Shown here piece after piece: positions 1 to 11,371 of a stretch of DNA of 64,000 bases (within the stretch, counting starts at the first letter, position 1; each line of letters starts with the position of its first letter). A program made the translations under genes and the position numbers. A model generated the notes under the pieces. It worked only from the letters and a program-made list of their open reading frames with translations. It searched no databases and was not told the DNA's origin. Origin of the DNA: Chrysoporthe austroafricana. Lineage: Eukaryota; Ascomycota; Sordariomycetes; Diaporthales; Cryphonectriaceae. The stretch spans positions 2,108,001 through 2,172,000 of the forward strand of contig JYIP02000009.1 in NCBI GenBank assembly GCA_001051155.2. The letters run 5' to 3'.

Positions 1-266
1 GGGTAGCTTTAGTATCGCATCCTGGTTTTGCATGTTGGCTTATAACACCTATCCTTATATATCCAGCTTTTCATTTCTGGATTGCTGGCTTACCGGGTAA
101 TCTGGTAAGCCGGGCTTACTGGATTACTTAATAACCGGGTAATCCTTATCTTATCCGATTTTAACCCTGGGTTCTTTTAGTGGTTGCGGGGTTTCGGGTG
201 GATCCGGGAATGAGGTGTTAGCTTTCCTCCCATTTGCATGGCCCAGTCCCTTATTGGGTTATAATA
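1..266 (-). repeat. LTR fragment of the chromovirus family, window-truncated
   Basis: The window opens inside an LTR read in reverse. Shared landmarks are the TATATATCCAGCTTTTCA stretch near 53-72, a block of short inverted words around 75-150, and the terminal TTATAATA at 259-266, which is the reversed TGTTATGA-type LTR start seen in the other copies. The sequence to its right is not retrotransposon body, so this is the outer edge of an element lying further left, or a solo LTR. Confidence 0.65.
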
Positions 267-2309
267 GCCAGGGTAAACAGGTAAGGGGGGTGGATAGGTA
301 AGGGGTGCTTTAACTTATACAAGTATAAGATTACGGATATATATATTCTTTCGGTTAGCGTATAAGTTATTACGTAATAAGGTTCTACTCAGAATTAGCT
401 TTTTTTAAGAATAAGAAATGCATTAAAAAATCAATACTATTAAATTCTTTTTTTAAATATATATATATATATATAATATTCAAATTGCGATTTAGCAATA
501 AAATAACACGACAAATATATAATGAGCACTGCTATTTAACAGTGGCCTAAGAAGTACTAAAAGGCTTATATTAAGTAAGAGCAGATGCAAAGGAATCGAT
601 CTTCCTCTACGGAAATACAAAGAGAGATTCTAGGTGCGAGTGTTCACTAGCGGTAAAGCTATTGGATGAAACAATACTTATTAACGACTGAAGAGCTATA
701 AGAAAATTTATCTGACTGTAAGAAAACCACAGCTCTTCAGACCTGGCTCACTTGGGTCGAACCCTGGCATGGATTATGACCGTGCGTAACGACTACAGGC
801 GAAAGCAGGTCACTAGAACAGGCCAGCTTAGTGGAGCCCGGGCTATGTTGCTACGGATCTAACATCTACCTTTCTTATATACGTCCGTATAGACATGGGC
901 TTACGTAGGCAAGGAATAGAATTAAGCACACCGACGCTATGGATAACTTGGATACGTATATATACTTTTTTTCCCAGTCTGTTCGGAAGCTGTATTATAA
1001 GCACTATCTTCCGCTTCATCCACAGTAACCATCCAGGTAAGGCATTGATGCAAGCTGTTAGTCTCTGAAAGCTCAACCAGCTAAAGGCATTTTACCCAAC
1101 CAGGAAAATAGGGCTGGCATCTCTAGTGAAAAGTAAAAGCATTCGCGCAAACCCTCGTAGCCCGCATAGAACGTGGGCCTAAGCTACACGTTTAGCGGAA
1201 GTAAAACCTAGTTACATTTCATAGTATAGTAATCTGCTCTTGAGATTTTGGCCAAGAAGATCTTTTGCAAGGCGCATTTTCTCCTTATATAACTAGCTGA
1301 CTGCTTTAACATTAGGCACACAAACCCTCCCCCTCAAGGCAGAATGTTCGTGGGACCAACGAATGCTATCCCATTTGCTCTTTCCACCCTTTACCACTAT
1401 GGGGAAACCCGGATGATTATTGTTGTTTTAGAAGGGAAGCTTAATGTATATTGAAGCTTGACGAGCTGAACTATCTGGAAGGGAGAAAAGCTGTCCTTAT
1501 ACTTATGTAGACGGCCCTTTGGCCCTCTAGGGGCCTGGAACGGCCGTTTACCTTCCCGTTCGAACGATAGAATTCGTTGGACATCAATCTATCGTTCCCG
1601 GAGGTCTGACGGGCTTCCTAAATTGGAAGGTGCGATGTCCCTTGGAAGTCAGGGATCTGGCCATGCCTAGATGCCTGAAAGGGTGGCTGAGAGGGTGGCT
1701 GGGAGCCTTGTCAATATTCAACACGGCCAGACTGCGACGTAGCTGAAGGCGCTTTTAGCCTACTGGAACATGGCGATAAGCTTTGTTAGGAACAGCTGGC
1801 TGGTCTTTACCTGCAGATACTTATATGAACCCTTGTTACGCTTCCGAAATACTACGTATTCCTTTTGCCCCTTCACACCCTCACTAGTACAGCGGCCCCC
1901 ATTCTTCAGTATAATAAATACTTCATCCCTAGTGACCCTTTATCTTTCTCTACCCTCAACGTTCCTCTGCCTCCAATGTGGCGATAGCAATGCCAAATGG
2001 CGTCTTGATTATATAGTGTCCAAATTCTTTTCTGAAACATAATTGCACTCAGAAATTGAGGTTACCGTCACATTCGTTTGTTTCTATCCTCGACTTCTGT
2101 GCCTATAGCTGCATGAACAAAACTGCATCACGTATCGAACGAAATACTCCTACTATGGATAATCTTCATTGCACTTCTACTGCTGATGGCAATGCGCTGC
2201 TGCTGACTTACAACAGCTTGACCAGATCGAGTCAAGAAATACGACACCTGTAGATCATGTCTATGGAGCCAAATGTTATTATCAAGCTTCATACATATTT
2301 GATTGATTT
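267..2309. other. No recognisable gene; degenerate intergenic DNA
   Basis: Mixed-composition DNA with scattered short frames, none with family motifs or a plausible intron chain. A stretch near 680-740 resembles the part of the LTR read as GATTGAAGAGC, so degenerate LTR pieces may be present. I see no tRNA or rRNA. Confidence 0.4.
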
Positions 2310-2801
2310 TTATTCAATGCACTCTCTTATGTTTGGGGTGGTCGGGATAAGCAGGAAAAAATCATCCTGAACAATATATCGCTGCCTATTACACGGAACT
2401 TGAAAGACGCTCTTCGGAATATTCATTGCTACTGGCTTTAGAATATCTCCTATCGGACTACAGATACCAGAAGGGTATCGGTAGACGCGACCTGTATCAA
2501 AACCGTATCCCATTTACATTTCTCTTCATTTGTAACCTAGTCTGGTATCTGGAGCTCGGATGCGTTGCCCTCCAGGAACTATTATAAAAGCACAATGTCC
2601 AATCCTGTCTTCGATCTTTACGGCCGCCCACCGCACGGGTAGTTTGTAGCCGTGCATTCGATCTCCTTCAGGGCTATGACATACGGCACTGATAGCCATG
2701 CTGTTTGTTGAGACCGTCCTTATCGATCTGTTATAATACTTGCGGAAGCTAATAGCGATAATAGCAATTACTAGAAAGTCGCCGACAAGGAGTACTGACA
2801 A
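2310..2801 (-). pseudogene. Two consecutive unrecognised frames, possible gene relic
   Basis: Two minus-strand frames of 91 and 67 residues lie end to end (2526-2801, then 2310-2513). The upstream one has no ATG at its 5' end. Amino-acid usage in parts (SPEGDRMHGYKLPVRWAAV) looks protein-like rather than random, and the two could be exons or halves of one decayed gene. I do not recognise a family. It could equally be chance reading frames in a moderate-GC stretch. Confidence 0.18.
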
Positions 2802-3139
2802 GACAAATTCGAATTAGCCGAGTATGAACGAGAATCAATAAGAATAATTAGATAGGAAGACTGTAAGCGGATTACTTGTTAATAAAAATGGTAATGAGAC
2901 TATAATCACAGATTGAGAACGAATTTGCCGTATCCGTCGAGGCACCTACCGGTCGTAACACTATAATCCTCGATAAGAAGAAACTCTGAGAGATCAACTA
3001 GTGCATGAGCCTACTGGATGCATACAGTAGCACGCCGTACCTGAGAGGGAATGAAATAAAGTAGCTGCTTCGCTGTATTCCTATGGGCTCCGAAACGAGA
3101 AGTGGTTTCCGTTTCTCTTCCTTGTACATGCGGCTAAAC
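2802..3139. other. Short unannotated stretch before the polyketide synthase relic
   Basis: No gene is recognised. The minus-strand frame covering 2998-3252 begins with ACP-linker-like residues and then runs into non-homologous sequence, so this is the decayed 3' end of the polyketide synthase relic next door. Confidence 0.3.
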
Positions 3140-5340
3140 TCGCGTTGTACGAAGAATATGCTCAATATAGCATTGTAGAAAATGTACAGAATCGAGAGAA
3201 TAAACTGTGGGAGATTGCTTGAGTCCACCTCCGCGTTTCCGAGAGCGAACATGTCGGAGAGCTTGGCGGAGATGGGCGTTCTGGACAGTGTTGGCGGCCG
3301 CCTTCAGCGTGGCGGCCTCCGAGATCTGCTCGTACAGGCTGCCGAGCCCGGACGCTGCCACAGGCCCGGCCCTCGACTCAGCAGCTGAGGCACCGCCTCC
3401 CTGAGCGTTTGCGTGCTGCCGCAGGACCGAGAAGCGTGCGTCGTTGCAGACGGCACTTCCGGCGCTGGACATGCCGGACGCGATCTATAAGGCGCCTACC
3501 GGCCGGCGGGGATTGCGAATAGCAGTCTAAACGAGGGCGAGGACCTCAGCCTCACTCAGCGCCGCGTGGCCGCTGACCTTCAGCAGGCGGTTACCCACGG
3601 ACTCGTCCTGCGTGTCCGCCACGAAGCTGATGTGCTCGACGACGCCGAGGCCTATGATAACCGCCGGGAAGCCAAGAGCGCTGCGGTAGCGCGCGACAGC
3701 GTCCTAGTAGGTGTTGCCGGCGGCATAATTTGGCCTGCAACCGGTTACCTAGAACGCCGCAGCACGACGAGAGCATGACAAAGAAGTCTAGGTCGCGGCC
3801 CAGCAGCTCATGAATGTTCTTCGTGCCGGCCACTTTAGGGTTTAGCGCGCGGCTCTACTGCGGGTAGCTCATCTGCTCGAGAACGGAATCCTGCGCGGCT
3901 GGGGTCAGTAAACGACGCTGCGCACCTCGGGCATCTTCGAGGTACAGCATTCCTCGACAACGCGCTTCAGGTCACTCAAATCGCCGACGTCACAGTTCTT
4001 TACTGCCAATTTCAATTTAGAGGGGGTTAGTTGCTGTTTCAATGAGCTGTTATCAAATCGGATAATCGCATTGCGAGAGACCACGAGAAGGTGACGTGCG
4101 GTAAAAAGGCTGTACCTGTACCTACTCACCTTGATGAGCTGGTCCGACTTGGGAATCAAGCCGATATATTTTCCGGCCTGCATCTTCCGGAATGCTTGAG
4201 ATGCCTCGCTGAGCGGCATAGACTCCACGGGAGTTATGTTTGGGACCACGCCGTCGGTCACCAAGGAGACGACGTCTTGTAGAGTGCGCTGGATAACCGA
4301 GCTCTTGCTGTTGCACATCTTCTTGATGTCCACGTGAATAAAATACAGATCCTTCTGGAAGGGTCTCATCTCGAGGGAGTGAATGTCCCTATTGCCGATT
4401 TCGATAAAGTGCCCGAACGGCGCAAGAAGGCCCCAGCTCTTGTAAAGCAGGTTCCCAGCGAGTGAATTGATAACAACTTCGACACCGCGACCCTCTGTGG
4501 AATCGAGGACTCCCTAAAAAAAAAACCGACTCGTCACGACTGGAGAGGACGCGATTAGGGGGGATGCCATATTGCGACACCAAGAAGTCCCGCTTCTCTT
4601 AGGTACCGGCGGTGACTACAACGTCGGTTCCCTTCCATTAAGCCAGAATGACGCATGCCTAGCCCATACCTCCTATGGCGGCGTGGATAAGGACTGTCTC
4701 GCTAAGCTCACATTGGCCAGCCCTGAACATCGAGTAATGCGCCGTGACGAAGGCCAAGGGGAAGGACGCGGTAGTCTCCAGCAACATGAAGTCGGGAATT
4801 CGTGCTGCCGACGTCCATGAGATGCTCACGCGGTTAGCGTAATAGCCGTGGACATACACGGTCACCGACGATGAGGTCTGGCTGTGGACTGAGGCCGGGC
4901 GGTCCGATACGTGTCACAACTCCGATGCACTCAACACCCATCTGCTGCTTCTGTTTATTGAGCATGTCTATAGCTCCCATGATGTCGCGGAAGTTGAGGC
5001 CGAACGCACGCGGCTCAAGCTCGATGAAGCTCGGGGGCAGCGACACGTCCGCATCTGGGTCGTCCCTGGAAATGACGCTATCGAGGAGCCCCGGGGAGTC
5101 GACAAACATACACAGGCGTCGCTCGTCCTGGGCGAACTTCCCTATCTGCGGGAGCTTTTCTTCCAAGAAGCCCAGCAGGTTGTCGTTTTCTTAGTTGCCA
5201 GGTGAATGCGCGGCACTAAGATCTCAGAGTTATGGACGACATACTCAGTGTCGAGGTTTAGCAGGTCGACAGTTTCGTCCATAACCGTCTGGAAGACACG
5301 AAGAATGGCGGGCTGGACCCGAAATATTGCGCTTGCAAAA
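3140..5340 (-). pseudogene. Highly reducing polyketide synthase remnant (ER-KR-ACP)
   Basis: Read on the minus strand, this is the C-terminal third of a fungal highly reducing type I polyketide synthase. The enoyl reductase starts near 5190 (frame 4834-5166, with GLNFRDIMGAIDML and MGVECIGVVTRIG). It continues in other frames at 4659-4865 (YANRVSISWTSAARIPDF, ETVLIHAAIGGMG) and 4389-4583 (SQYGIPPNRVLSSRD), ending in the 3905-4369 frame (ITPVESMPLSEASQAFRKM). Ketoreductase pieces follow (VKNCDVGDLSDLKRVVEE, then [20 protein letters not shown] at 3750-3833). An ACP relic with the SLDSV phosphopantetheine-site region lies at 3140-3300. At least five frame changes and several stops make it non-functional. 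KS, AT, DH and the KR nucleotide-binding start are missing; the upstream end abuts the DNA transposon at 5450. Confidence 0.88.
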
Positions 5341-5449
5341 CTAGAACGTAAGGTATTATATAAGTATATTCATTAAGCAATTAGAAGCAGCATAATAGTT
5401 ACGTTTAAAATATAACTGAGATTGCGGCTAGTCTTTATTAGAACTAGTA

Positions 5450-5490
5450 AGTCGCAGGGGGTAGTTTCCGGCCACCCCTAGTTTCCGGCC
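5450..5490 (+). repeat. Left terminal inverted repeat of the Fot1-like element
   Basis: Begins AGTCGCAGGGGGTAGTTT and contains two GGCCACCCC-type blocks. It matches the reversed right end at all but three of 41 positions. Confidence 0.9.
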
Positions 5491-5550
5491 ACCCCGGCCG
5501 CTATACCACACATATTATATATATATATATATATATATTTCTCTTTCTTC

Positions 5551-7230
5551 CTATAGAGCTACTATAATGCAGTCTTCCTTATCAGTAGGTAATTCGATGC
5601 CGCTCTCTTTATTTAGACTATCGTTATTTCCATTTACTGCCTCTTGAGTCCTCTGTATGTCCTTAATGCCTGCGAACTTCGAATTCGGACTGATATCAAC
5701 TTTCCTTCTTTTTGTAGGCTTTCGGTCCTCAAGCTGTCTTCTCATTGCTTCGTTTTCCTTAAGGGCTTTGACCAGAGCTATATCCCTTTTATCCCAGGCT
5801 TTCTGGATTTTTCTGAAAAGAAAGCGTTAACTGGAAGCTGAAGAAAGCTAGTTCCGGTACCTGTTTAGTTAGTAATACAGATCCTTAGCTTTCCGAAAGG
5901 TTGAATATATAATATCCGATAGCTGTAAAGGTATTCTTAGTATCGAATTAAGTCCAGTTAATGCTTCTGGATCTATATTCGATAAGAATTTGTATCGATT
6001 CTGGGTATTCTCAAGGAAGAAAGGGCTTAGAAATAGCTTAGCCAGATAGAAAGGCTATAGACCTGTTATTTTCTATTTAAACCTTATATTCTAGCTAGAA
6101 AAGCTTTTTAGATAAGCTAGATAATAGTTCTTAAAGAATAAACGCTTTCCGATAATAATATTATTCCCTTATTAAGTTAAAGTATTTAGCCTCTTTCTGT
6201 AAGCCTTTTTCAGAAAGAAAAAGATTTTTAAATTTAAAGATTAAAGAATATAAGAGGTATAAGGAAGCAAATAAAGCAATAAGATATTGTTTTGAAAGTA
6301 TTCTTATATAAATTTACTTATTATATAGCTTTTATAGTTATCTAGAACCAATAGTTTTCTTTCTAAAAGGTTTTCGGGTTAATTGCTAGGAATAAAGATT
6401 TTCTATAGCTATTCAAAAGCTATAGCATTATTTATCTATCCGTTTACTATTATTATAAATTGCTAGCTATTGAATAGAATAAGATTTATAGGAAACTATT
6501 GCTATTATATTATAAAGCTTTTAAAAATTATTAACGGAAAGAGATAAATGCTAGTAGCTGAAATATATTTAAGGAAAGAGATCTAAATGCATGCCCCAGG
6601 CTCTTTTTTCTATATTAAACGTAAAGAAGAACTTCTAAAAACTAAGCTATTTTCTCCTTAGCCTTTTATTATCCCTACTTTATCCATATTCTATCTATTA
6701 GCTAGTTTAATAGCCTGGATATAAAAGTAATTAAATTAATAGAATTAAGGCTATATTATATTTATTATTGCCCTATTAATACGGTCTGAAACTATCTTTC
6801 GTATTTGCTATATTCTTATTTATAAATTTCTTTTTAGAAAGGACTATATCTATTTATTTCCAAAGGCTTAAGAGTCCCTATAGATATGGAAAATCTTCTA
6901 AGCGAAAAACCTTAATTCTAAGTAGCTAAGTAAAAGCCTTAAGCTTTTCTGGATAAGAATCCATTCGATAAGCTTCTTTTCTTGAATAATTAAAAGCCTT
7001 TGCTAGTTTTCGTAAGCTATTTTATATAATTCTGCTCCTTTTAAACAGTCGTAAAGTATAGCTTTTGGAATACCCCATTCTTTGGAAACTTTGCGTATAA
7101 ATAGGCCATTTCTGACAGCCTTAATAGCTTGCGCAAGCTCGAATTCGATATATGGCTTTATTAAAGGCATATAAAGATCCTGTAGAAAAGGGAAGTTGAT
7201 TGAGGATAAATTGGTTGAGAAAAGCTCATT
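5551..7230 (-). pseudogene. Fot1/pogo-type transposase, decayed
   Basis: A DDE transposase that would cut and paste the surrounding element. On the minus strand near 7000-7180 the CENP-B/Psq-type N-terminal helix-turn-helix reads YIEFELAQAIKAVRNGLFI, then RKVSKEWGIPKAILYDCLKG. After that comes the usual QRL...EKKLIEWI linker of pogo transposases, broken by a TAG. The middle is too eroded for the DDE/DDD triad to be assigned. The last 64 residues (5551-5745) form an open, lysine-rich tail (PTKRRKVDISPNSKF) typical of the basic C-terminus of these proteins. Stops throughout make it non-functional. Confidence 0.72.
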
Positions 7231-7272
7231 ATACTTAAGGGGGTTGAAAAAAGGGATAGGACTAACAAGGGA

Positions 7273-7313
7273 GGCCGGAAACTAAGGGTGGCCGAAAACT
7301 ACCCCTTGCGACT
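7273..7313 (-). repeat. Right terminal inverted repeat of the Fot1-like element
   Basis: Read in reverse it begins AGTCGCAAGGGGTAGTTTT. The three differences from the left repeat are all transitions, with the AT-side base in this copy, as RIP would leave. Confidence 0.9.
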
Positions 7314-7315
7314 TA

Positions 7316-8222
7316 ACAGTACGTCGTTTCAAAATAGCAGCTGCAATAGCAATAGAGCAGCAGAATTATTAGTAGCAATATATATATAAGTTTGAAAGCC
7401 AGATATGGCAATAATATATTTGGTTGCATATAAGAGTAGTTTTCCAAGGAAACTGTTGCTTATTTTAACTGAAGTATAATTTTCTTTATGCATTATTTCT
7501 GGAAACTCCTTTGCTTTCAAAAGCCAATACATAACAAATATATATTAGACTGTAAAGTTTTCGCATGCCAGTAACTTGTAAGATTTTTGTTAATAGTTGT
7601 CTAGCTTCGAAAATACCCTTTTTGTTTTGCAATACTCGAATTTGAATATTTTCGTAATGTTCCCATAATCGTACCTAGTAAGCTTATTAAGAAAATCTTC
7701 AATTGAAATAGTCTTCAGATTAGGCAATAAGAAAAAAATACAATAAGATCTATTTAATAATAAGAAACTTAATCTCGTGTTAAACTAGGAGTCGTTAGTT
7801 ATCGCATAGAAGGATGGACGTCTAAGCATTGGGCAAGAGCCTCGTCGGCCCAAGTGTGCCTATGTATAGAGAACAGACGAAGGCTTTAGAGGCACCCGGA
7901 CAGGTTGTAAACCCTGCCTTAGACTGATCATTCTCGTTTCTCTTTAATAAAACGCTGGGTTGGATCCGGCAGCTCCGATAATCACCTTCCGAATCGGGCC
8001 TAGAGATCCACTGATACGGTCCTGTAAAATCTTGTTTCCATCCGGGAATCCGGCATATATACCGGGCTGTAAAGACAGGTTCCCCAATGCCCTTTTGCTG
8101 GACATGATAGTATATCTTCGTTTCAGATTCGCATTCGCTCGCCTCAGTGCCCACATCTCCCCGTCAGCTCTTGCATGACGCCTTGGCAGCTAATATTATT
8201 ACCTTAAGTATACCAAAACATC
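7316..8222. other. Intergenic region upstream of the aspartic protease
   Basis: AT-rich to about 7790, then GC-balanced. Minus-strand frames of 70-110 residues at 7822-8156 have no recognisable motif. The 200 bases before 8223 presumably hold the protease promoter; I see no clear TATA box. Confidence 0.4.
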
Positions 8223-9578
8223 ATGTGGCAGCCAAGCCTCCTCCTCAGCCTTACGCTGAGCCTGCTGCCCAAACTGAGCGCCGCGGCAGCGCAATTCAGC
8301 CGCAGCGGTGTGTCAATAGCTGCGGCCGCGAAGGAGAACGTGATCTCCATCTCCAAGTACACCAACCGCTCTCTCCACAGCCTCGCTAGCCCCGTCAGGA
8401 CCCGCATCGCCGCCTCTAAGAACGGTACCGCCCTGGAGACTGTCAACACGATATTCAGCGACGTCTATCCCGTCGCCAACCTGACTTGGGGCAACGCTCC
8501 TGGCACGTCTAGTCCGGCGCAGCAGTTTATCAGCTTCCTCGATACGGGCAGCTCTGATACGTGGGTCGTGACGCAGGCACTCGAGTGCGTCGAGATCTCG
8601 ACCCAAGTGCTTCTGAACCAATCTGCCTGCCAATTCGGGCCTTTGTACAACCTGACGCAGGGCGAGTGGACGAATATTACGGGGCTCGGGTTTGAAATCG
8701 AGTACTTTCCCGAGCTAGAGATCCTCGATGGTGATATCGCCTATGCGCCTGTGACGCTTGCCGGGATTACTGTTGAGCAGCAGGAGGTCGCGCTAGTGGA
8801 CTATGCGGCGTGGTCCGGCGATGGTCACTCCTCTGGGCTGGTTGGTCTGGCGTACCCGGCCATCACCTCAGCGATCAACCGCACGACTGGTGACCAGGTA
8901 GAGTACAACCCGCTGTTTACCAACATGGTGAGCGAGGGCTTGATCTCAGATGCTGTCTTCTCCATTGCCCTAGACCAGGTCCCGCAAAACTACTCTGTCC
9001 TCGCACCCGCGGGCGTTATTGCTGTCGGCGGTCTAGTCCCTGAGGAGTACTGGGAGGGCAATTTCACGAGCGTGGATATCGAGCTTACGCAGAATATCGG
9101 CGACGTGACGCAATTGACGTGGTATACAATAACGCACGACTTTGTATTTCGCGACGCCGATAATGGCACCCTGCGATCGGGCGGCACTTACCAGTCCATT
9201 GTTGATTGCGGCACGGCGCCGAATTTCGTTCCGACATTGGCGGCACATGAGGTCAACGCTCAGTTCAACCCACCGGCGACCTACAATGCCTCTCTGGGGT
9301 ACTGGACAGTGGACTGCAACGCGACGGCGCCGTACGCTGCATACGTGATCGGTGGGGTGGAGATGCCCATGCGGGCCGAGAACATGATCGTGCGGAGCCT
9401 AAACGGGCTGCAGGGCTACGAGGACGTGTGCTTCAGCGCGTTTGCGGACGGCGGCATTCCGGCGATCGACGGGCCCATGATTATCGGGGAGGTGTGGCAG
9501 CTGGGTTACGTGATTGTCTTCGATCAGGGCAACCAGATGATACACTTCGCGGAGAGGAGTAACTACATCCATTACTGA
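8223..9578 (+). CDS. Secreted pepsin-like aspartic endopeptidase (family A1)
   Basis: An intronless 451-residue frame. Residues 1-24 form a signal peptide (MWQPSLLLSLTLSLLPKLSA). The first catalytic motif is D107-T-G-S, followed by DTWVV. The GLVGLAYPAI segment (205-214) is the conserved hydrophobic core after the flap, and Y161 lies in the likely flap region. The second aspartate motif reads D328-C-G-T instead of the usual DTG or DSG. At least ten N-x-S/T sequons fit a secreted glycoprotein. Family members are 390-480 residues and cut peptide bonds at acidic pH. The start is the first ATG and gives the signal peptide directly. No RIP damage is seen although transposons lie on either side. 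The Cys next to the second Asp leaves its activity uncertain; it may be active, altered or non-catalytic. Confidence 0.93.
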   Translation: MWQPSLLLSLTLSLLPKLSAAAAQFSRSGVSIAAAAKENVISISKYTNRSLHSLASPVRTRIAASKNGTALETVNTIFSDVYPVANLTWGNAPGTSSPAQQFISFLDTGSSDTWVVTQALECVEISTQVLLNQSACQFGPLYNLTQGEWTNITGLGFEIEYFPELEILDGDIAYAPVTLAGITVEQQEVALVDYAAWSGDGHSSGLVGLAYPAITSAINRTTGDQVEYNPLFTNMVSEGLISDAVFSIALDQVPQNYSVLAPAGVIAVGGLVPEEYWEGNFTSVDIELTQNIGDVTQLTWYTITHDFVFRDADNGTLRSGGTYQSIVDCGTAPNFVPTLAAHEVNAQFNPPATYNASLGYWTVDCNATAPYAAYVIGGVEMPMRAENMIVRSLNGLQGYEDVCFSAFADGGIPAIDGPMIIGEVWQLGYVIVFDQGNQMIHFAERSNYIHY

Positions 9579-10388
9579 GTTCGGGGTGTGCGTAGTACAA
9601 ATATAGAAATAAAAAAACGAATATATAAAAAATAAAACTTTTTTATTGTTCAATAAAGTTCTTTATTTATTAATTTAAACTTTGATTTTATAATTATTAA
9701 AATATAATATTTTTGTAATTATAGGCAAATATTATAATATAAATTCGATATTACTGAACAATTTCAATTATTAGCGGCGAATATTAGCGAATGCCGAGTT
9801 GTAATACAACGCCGTAATCTAGCTAACAGAACTGCACATGCAAGCCCTGCCAGATTACCCTTCGTCTACGTCTTGGAACTCTGGCCATATTTGATGGCGT
9901 ATCTCTTGTCGAGAGCTTCGGCTATAAATGTTACCTGGGCAGCCTTGCTATCTTGGCCACGGGTGCGGTGACGACTCGAGACCGTGCGAATCTACTCAGT
10001 GGCAGGCATGTAGCTATAATTCTCGCCCGAAAAATTGTCTTTATCATAATAAATAGCAGGAAGTATTTTGATAGCGTATTCCATCTCGTGCCAGAAGCTA
10101 AGCACTAAGTATCAGTTAAAAGTGCCGCGGAAGACACCCGGAGTAATACAAGGTAGTCAATACAAGTGGCTTAGAACAGAACAGAACAGAAGAGAATGGT
10201 TGGCTTATTCATTTTGGCGAGTTCCGCGGAAGGCCCCATTTGTCAAGTATATAACTATATATTCTCAATCCATGTCCTTGTCTCTATTGTCCAACATTTA
10301 CCTGTGCAATCATCCTTCCGCCATTGGAAAGCATTTAACTTTCCACACTACGCATTTACCCCGATTCTTGTATTTTCGGCCTCTTACC
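9579..10388. other. Intergenic region between protease and SDR genes
   Basis: Very AT-rich from 9600 to 9770, with AATAAA-like words just after the protease stop that could serve as polyadenylation signals. From 9830 to 10060 composition is balanced but no gene family is recognisable. The SDR frame stays open upstream of 10389 to 10068, but that part has no SDR homology and is taken as 5' leader. Confidence 0.4.
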
Positions 10389-11349
10389 ATGGGCTCAGAA
10401 CCTCCGATGCCTTCACTCGTGTCTTTCACGAAAACGTGGCACAGTGAGCCTTATCCGTTTATTTCACCTTTCCGACCCGAACTCTCTGCCCGCGGTAAAA
10501 ACGTCGTTATCACGGGCGGAGGCACAGGCATAGGCAAGGCCATCGGTATCGCTTTTGCGCATGCCGGCGCCAAGTCTATCGCTATCATCGGGCGCAGGCT
10601 CGACCGCCTCGAGACGGCCGCAGTAACGATCAAAGAGGAGGCCGGAGCTGATCCATCGACCACTCAAGTGCTTGTGGAAACAGGCGATGTCACCAATCGC
10701 GATTCCATTGAGGCGGCTCTGGGTAACATTGTTGCGAAAGTCGGCAAGATCGACATCTTGGCCTCCAACGCGGGCGTGCTTCCCACTGAAGCGCCTGTGT
10801 ACGGATACGATCAGGCCGAGCTCCGTCACAGTTTCGAGACGCACGTCATGGGCACCTTTAACACGCTGCAGGCGTTTGTGCCCCGCGCGGCGCCCGGCGC
10901 GAAGCTGTTCAGCATGGGATCTGCCATTAGCCACTGGGCGCCTCGGTCTGACGTCCCGGGAATGTTCAGCTATGCGTCTACCAAGCTGGCTATGCTCAAA
11001 ATGCTGGACTACTTTGCATTCGAGAACCCGCATATCCATGTCGTGACGACTCATCCTGGGATCATTGCTACTGAGATCAACCCCAAGATCACTGTTGGGA
11101 TGGACAAAGGTATTTCCTTTCATGCTCTGCCAGTGTCTCTGATCGATCAAAATTACTCTTCGATGCTGAATCAAGATCATAGTACAACTACCCGCTGACT
11201 TTCTCGTGTGGCTTGCGTCGGAAGAGGCTAAATTCCTCCGAGGGAAATTCGTCTGGGCCAACTGGGACGCGGAAGAGCTTATGGCTAAGGCTGGAGAGAT
11301 TCGAAGCTCCAAGCTCTTGACGGTTAGTTTGAACGGCATCGACATTTGA
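10389..11349 (+). CDS. Short-chain dehydrogenase/reductase (classical SDR)
   Basis: Exons 10389-11109 and 11183-11349 join across a 73-bp intron (GTATTT...CATAG, with a CTGAA branch site) to give 295 residues. The Rossmann fold shows TGGGTGIGK (42-50), NAG (127-129) and the catalytic set S182, Y195-x3-K199, which define a classical NAD(P)H-dependent SDR. The second exon carries the fungal SDR ending LPADFLVWLASEEAKFLRGK, then FVWANWD, which confirms the splice. The start at 10389 is preferred because homology begins near PSLVSFTKTWH; an in-frame extension upstream looks like leader. It converges on the Zn2Cys6 regulator with only 22 bp between stop codons. Its substrate cannot be told from sequence. 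Given the PKS and NRPS-like scraps nearby, a tailoring reductase of a lost metabolite cluster is plausible (inference). Confidence 0.93.
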
Positions 11350-11371
11350 ACCCTACCAAGATGATATGCTA

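Larger units (their letters stand above)
5450..7313 (-). mobile_element. Fot1/pogo-like (Tc1/mariner) DNA transposon, full length but decayed
   Basis: The 1,864-bp element is bounded by about 41-bp terminal inverted repeats beginning AGTCGCA and flanked by a TA dinucleotide on both sides (5448-5449 and 7314-7315), the target duplication of Tc1/mariner elements. It encodes a degenerate transposase on the minus strand whose N-terminal helix-turn-helix is readable. The body is AT-rich with many stops, consistent with RIP. It sits between the polyketide synthase remnant and the protease gene. Confidence 0.88.

Noticed and set aside
715..790. Possible tRNA-like sequence with GGGTCGAACCC
   Set aside because: No acceptor or anticodon arms could be folded around it; it may be degenerate LTR DNA.
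7822..8156. Gene on the minus strand upstream of the protease
   Set aside because: One frame lacks an ATG, the other (70 residues) has no motif, and both overlap the expected protease promoter.
10068..10388. N-terminal extension of the SDR frame
   Set aside because: In frame but without SDR homology; a normal-length enzyme starts at 10389.
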